The notes beneath the pieces are model-generated. The model made no database searches. It was not told where the DNA came from and was given only the letters and a program-made list of their open reading frames with translations. A stretch of DNA of 64,000 bases from an uncultured Bacteroidaceae bacterium. Its GTDB lineage: Bacteria; Bacteroidota; Bacteroidia; Bacteroidales; Bacteroidaceae. The stretch lies in assembly GCA_934394435.1 (NCBI GenBank), contig CAKRRN010000001.1:1-64000 (forward strand). The letters run 5' to 3'. The position numbers were made by a program, and so were the translations under genes. Shown here piece after piece: positions 61,404-64,000 of the stretch (position 1 is its first letter; the number at the start of each line of letters is the position of its first letter).

Positions 61404-63497
61404 ATGGAAGATAACAAAGAAATACAGCAGCAGCCTGTTGCCCAATATACGGAGGACAATGTCATACATCTTTCCGACATGGAGCATGTGCGCATACGTC
61501 CAGGTATGTATATCGGACGTTTGGGCGATGGCTCACATGCCGAGGATGGTATCTATGTACTTCTCAAGGAGGTTATTGACAATAGCATAGATGAGTTTAA
61601 GATGAATGCTGGCAAGCGCATTGAGGTCACCGTGGAGGATAACCTTCGATGCTCAGTGCGTGACTATGGGCGTGGCATACCTCAGGGGAAGCTGGTGGAA
61701 GCTGTGTCTATGCTGAATACTGGAGGAAAATATGATTCCAAGGCATTCAAGAAAAGTGTCGGGTTGAATGGAGTCGGCCTGAAGGCCGTGAATGCTCTTA
61801 GTAGACACTTCGAAGCTAGTTCGTATAGAGATGGACAAGTTAGACGTACCACTTTCGAATGTGGTAAACTGAAGACGGATGTTACGGAACCCACAGAGGA
61901 CGAAACGGGTACATATGTCTTCTTTGAACCAGATCCGACTCTGTTCAAACATTATTCATTCCGAGGGGAGTATGTTGAGGAAATGTTGCGCAACTATACA
62001 TATCTCAACACCGGACTTACCATCATGTTCAATGGTAGGAGAATTCTCTCGCGTAATGGATTGAGTGATTTGTTGTCAGACCGTATGACAGCGCAACCTC
62101 TGTACGAGACGGTCCATTTGAAGGGTGAGGATATAGAGATTGCATTCACTCATTGTAATCAGAATGGCGAGGAGTATTATTCATTCGTAAACGGACAACA
62201 TACCACACTGGGAGGAACTCATCAAGCGGCATTCAAAAAATACATTGCGGAGGTTATTAAGGAATATAGTGGGAAGAACTATGACTATAGCGACATCAGA
62301 AATGGTATGGTGGCTGCTATAAGCATCAATATCCAGGAGCCACTATTCGAGAGCCAAACGAAAATCAAGTTGGGTTCACTTACTACCGAGCCTAATGGAG
62401 GAATCTCTATAGACAAGTTCATCGGTGATTTTGTAAAGAGTCAGGTTGATAACTATCTACACAAGAATACTGATGTGGCAGATATTATCCTGCAGAAGGT
62501 TGCAGAAAGCGAGCATGAACGCAAGGCTATGGCAGGTGTTGCCAAGAAGGCACGTGAAATGAGCAAGAAGGCTAATCTGCATAACCGCAAACTACGCGAC
62601 TGTCGAATACATTTGAATGATGCTAAAGGCAACCGGCAGGAAGAATCCTGCATATTCATCACCGAGGGTGATTCGGCAAGCGGAAGTATAACCAAGAGTC
62701 GTGATGTGAACACTCAGGCTGTATTCAGTTTGCGAGGAAAACCTCTGAACTGTTATGGAATGACCAAAAAGGTAGTCTATGAGAATGAGGAGTTCAACCT
62801 GCTTCAGGCAGCCTTGAATATAGAAGATGGGCTGGATAGCTTGCGTTACAACAAGGTCATTGTCGCAACAGATGCCGATGTGGATGGTATGCATATCCGC
62901 TTGTTGATGATTACCTTTTTCTTGCAGTTCTTTCCAGATCTTATTAAGAAAGGGCATGTCTATATTCTACAGACACCTTTGTTTCGTGTACGTGCTAAAA
63001 AAACAAAATTAAAAAAATCCAAATTAGAGCAGCTCCAGGAAGAGATAAAAGCACGGAAGATAGAGACTGAACAGGCTGAAAAAATAAGCCAGGGAATAGA
63101 GGATGATAGTGAGATGTTGAATAACGATGAGGGAATTGGTGACGATTCGGTTAGCGAAAGTTCTGGAAATGGGAAAAAACAGATGCGTAACCTCAGCGTC
63201 ACCAAGGACTATATTATTCAGTATTGTTATTCAGAAGAGGAACGTCTGCAAGCCATAGCGGATCTCGGACCAGAACCAGAAATTACAAGATTTAAAGGGC
63301 TTGGTGAAATTAGTCCAGAAGAGTTTATCAACTTCATCGGACCAGACATACGTTTGGACCAGGTTACTCTGAATAAGAGTGATCAGGTGGCCAAGATGTT
63401 AGAGTACTATATGGGCAAGAATACTATGGAGCGTCAGAACTTCATCATTGACAATCTTGTAATAGAGGAAGACCGTGCAGACGAAGAGACTGATTGA
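61404..63497 (+). CDS. parE: DNA topoisomerase IV subunit B (type IIA)
   Basis: This 697-residue GHKL ATPase subunit has [10 protein letters not shown] (Bergerat ATP site, about residue 56), GRGIP and [14 protein letters not shown]. The toprim domain has [11 protein letters not shown] (about 420) and [10 protein letters not shown] (about 490). The C-terminus has [14 protein letters not shown] call it ParE rather than GyrB because it lacks the GyrB N-terminal style and has ParE-like motifs such as [18 protein letters not shown] Lys-rich then acidic, low-complexity insert lies at about 545-595. The cognate subunit A gene is not in view. Confidence 0.9.
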   Translation: MEDNKEIQQQPVAQYTEDNVIHLSDMEHVRIRPGMYIGRLGDGSHAEDGIYVLLKEVIDNSIDEFKMNAGKRIEVTVEDNLRCSVRDYGRGIPQGKLVEAVSMLNTGGKYDSKAFKKSVGLNGVGLKAVNALSRHFEASSYRDGQVRRTTFECGKLKTDVTEPTEDETGTYVFFEPDPTLFKHYSFRGEYVEEMLRNYTYLNTGLTIMFNGRRILSRNGLSDLLSDRMTAQPLYETVHLKGEDIEIAFTHCNQNGEEYYSFVNGQHTTLGGTHQAAFKKYIAEVIKEYSGKNYDYSDIRNGMVAAISINIQEPLFESQTKIKLGSLTTEPNGGISIDKFIGDFVKSQVDNYLHKNTDVADIILQKVAESEHERKAMAGVAKKAREMSKKANLHNRKLRDCRIHLNDAKGNRQEESCIFITEGDSASGSITKSRDVNTQAVFSLRGKPLNCYGMTKKVVYENEEFNLLQAALNIEDGLDSLRYNKVIVATDADVDGMHIRLLMITFFLQFFPDLIKKGHVYILQTPLFRVRAKKTKLKKSKLEQLQEEIKARKIETEQAEKISQGIEDDSEMLNNDEGIGDDSVSESSGNGKKQMRNLSVTKDYIIQYCYSEEERLQAIADLGPEPEITRFKGLGEISPEEFINFIGPDIRLDQVTLNKSDQVAKMLEYYMGKNTMERQNFIIDNLVIEEDRADEETD

Positions 63498-63524
63498 ACA
63501 ACATCATTACACAGAAGAAGAATC

Positions 63525-63983
63525 ATGAGGAGATTTGTCTTTGCTGGCTCGTTCGACCCATTTACCATTGGCCATGCGAATCTGGTTCAGCGTGGATTAG
63601 ATGTCTGCGATGAGTTGTTGTTAGGTATTGGCTATAATGAGCACAAACCAGGATGGATTCCTGTAGAGGAAAGAGTCAGAGCCCTACAAAAATTCTATGC
63701 CCAGGAATGTCGGGTGAAGGTGAAGGCTTATACTTGCTTGACCGTGGATTTTGCTAAGGAGGAAAATGCAGATGCAATCTTGCGCGGAGTAAGGAATATG
63801 TCTGATTTTGAATATGAGATGCAGATGGCGGATATTAACAGGAGGCTAACAGGAATAGAAACCATACTGCTTCCTGCAGAACCACAACTTGCTTGTGTGA
63901 GCAGCAGTATGGTACGAGAGCTACTACATTTCGGCAAGGATATTACCTCTTATCTGCCAACGGGTCTGCATTATATAGTTTGA
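63525..63983 (+). CDS. coaD: Pantetheine-phosphate adenylyltransferase
   Basis: CoaD transfers AMP to 4'-phosphopantetheine in CoA synthesis. The 152-residue nucleotidyltransferase has the signature GSFDPFTIGHANLVQRG (T/HxGH at about residues 15-18), FAKEENADAILRGVRNMSDFEYEMQMA and SSSMVRELLHFG at the end. It follows parE by 27 bp and probably belongs to the same transcript. The sequence past its stop is cut by the window. Confidence 0.96.
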   Translation: MRRFVFAGSFDPFTIGHANLVQRGLDVCDELLLGIGYNEHKPGWIPVEERVRALQKFYAQECRVKVKAYTCLTVDFAKEENADAILRGVRNMSDFEYEMQMADINRRLTGIETILLPAEPQLACVSSSMVRELLHFGKDITSYLPTGLHYIV

Positions 63984-64000
63984 TATTTAAGAACAAGGGA

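Overview
The window looks like chromosome from a member of the Bacteroidales, most likely Prevotella or a close relative. Three things point there. Promoters match the Bacteroidetes form (TTTG or TTG, then about 20 bp, then TAnnTTTG), as before tRNA-Gln, sdhC and an ompA-like gene. Gene order is typical of the group: LOG protein-DUF4271-hemD-rnpA-yidD, and mnmG-apt-uvrC-dtd-mazG-deoC. Parts of a type IX secretion system (PorW/SprE-like and PorX) and a fused 2-oxoacid:ferredoxin oxidoreductase are present. I see no prophage, integrase, transposase gene, CRISPR array or restriction system.

Layout. 1-614 is non-coding and repeat-rich. 615-4610 (minus) is a large secreted LamG protein. 4918-9474 is a probable operon that starts with a SAM-II-like riboswitch and metK and ends with rnpA-yidD and a terminator. 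9705-12149 (minus) is a secreted TIM-barrel protein and a Tat-exported Gfo/Idh/MocA oxidoreductase. 12358-17356 holds tRNA-Arg(CCT), korAB with a structured leader, tyrS, tRNA-Gln(TTG) and tRNA-Pro(GGG). 17465-25953 carries aroA, a small membrane protein, porW-like, porX, tsaE and a TPR membrane lipoprotein. 26015-31625 is an envelope-glycan locus: a WaaP-like kinase and a glycosyltransferase diverge from a GDPD-like protein, an LTA-synthase-like enzyme, GtrA and a polyprenol-phosphate glycosyltransferase. 32087-43177 has mutS, a double ThuA protein, a GH18 lipoprotein, lgt, ychF, polA and a polyprenyl diphosphate synthase. 44448-51902 (minus) holds an OmpA lipoprotein, deoC, mazG-like, dtd, uvrC, apt and mnmG. 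52089-56167 is the succinate dehydrogenase/fumarate reductase operon, interrupted by a four-helix-bundle gene cassette. 57204-63983 holds lrgAB-like genes, an OmpA porin, a GNAT-fold protein, parE and coaD.

The most unusual content is small and repetitive. (1) A 196-bp element has 18-bp terminal inverted repeats: two full copies (43534, 56938), one internally deleted 91-bp copy (9572), a copy cut by the window edge (1-85), and solitary or decayed ends elsewhere. (2) Two diverged non-coding repeats of about 360-410 bp sit next to the full copies. (3) A pair of repeats forms GGTACTG-rich hairpins. (4) A 22-bp tandem array lies at 43289. (5) A four-helix-bundle (bAvd/IVP-type) gene is lodged between sdhA and sdhB and is bracketed by oppositely oriented arrays of 8-bp units. 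In addition, SdhC carries a 12-cysteine C-terminal tail. These repeats fill nearly all of the large non-coding gaps.

All functional calls come from reading the sequence and family knowledge; no database search was run.
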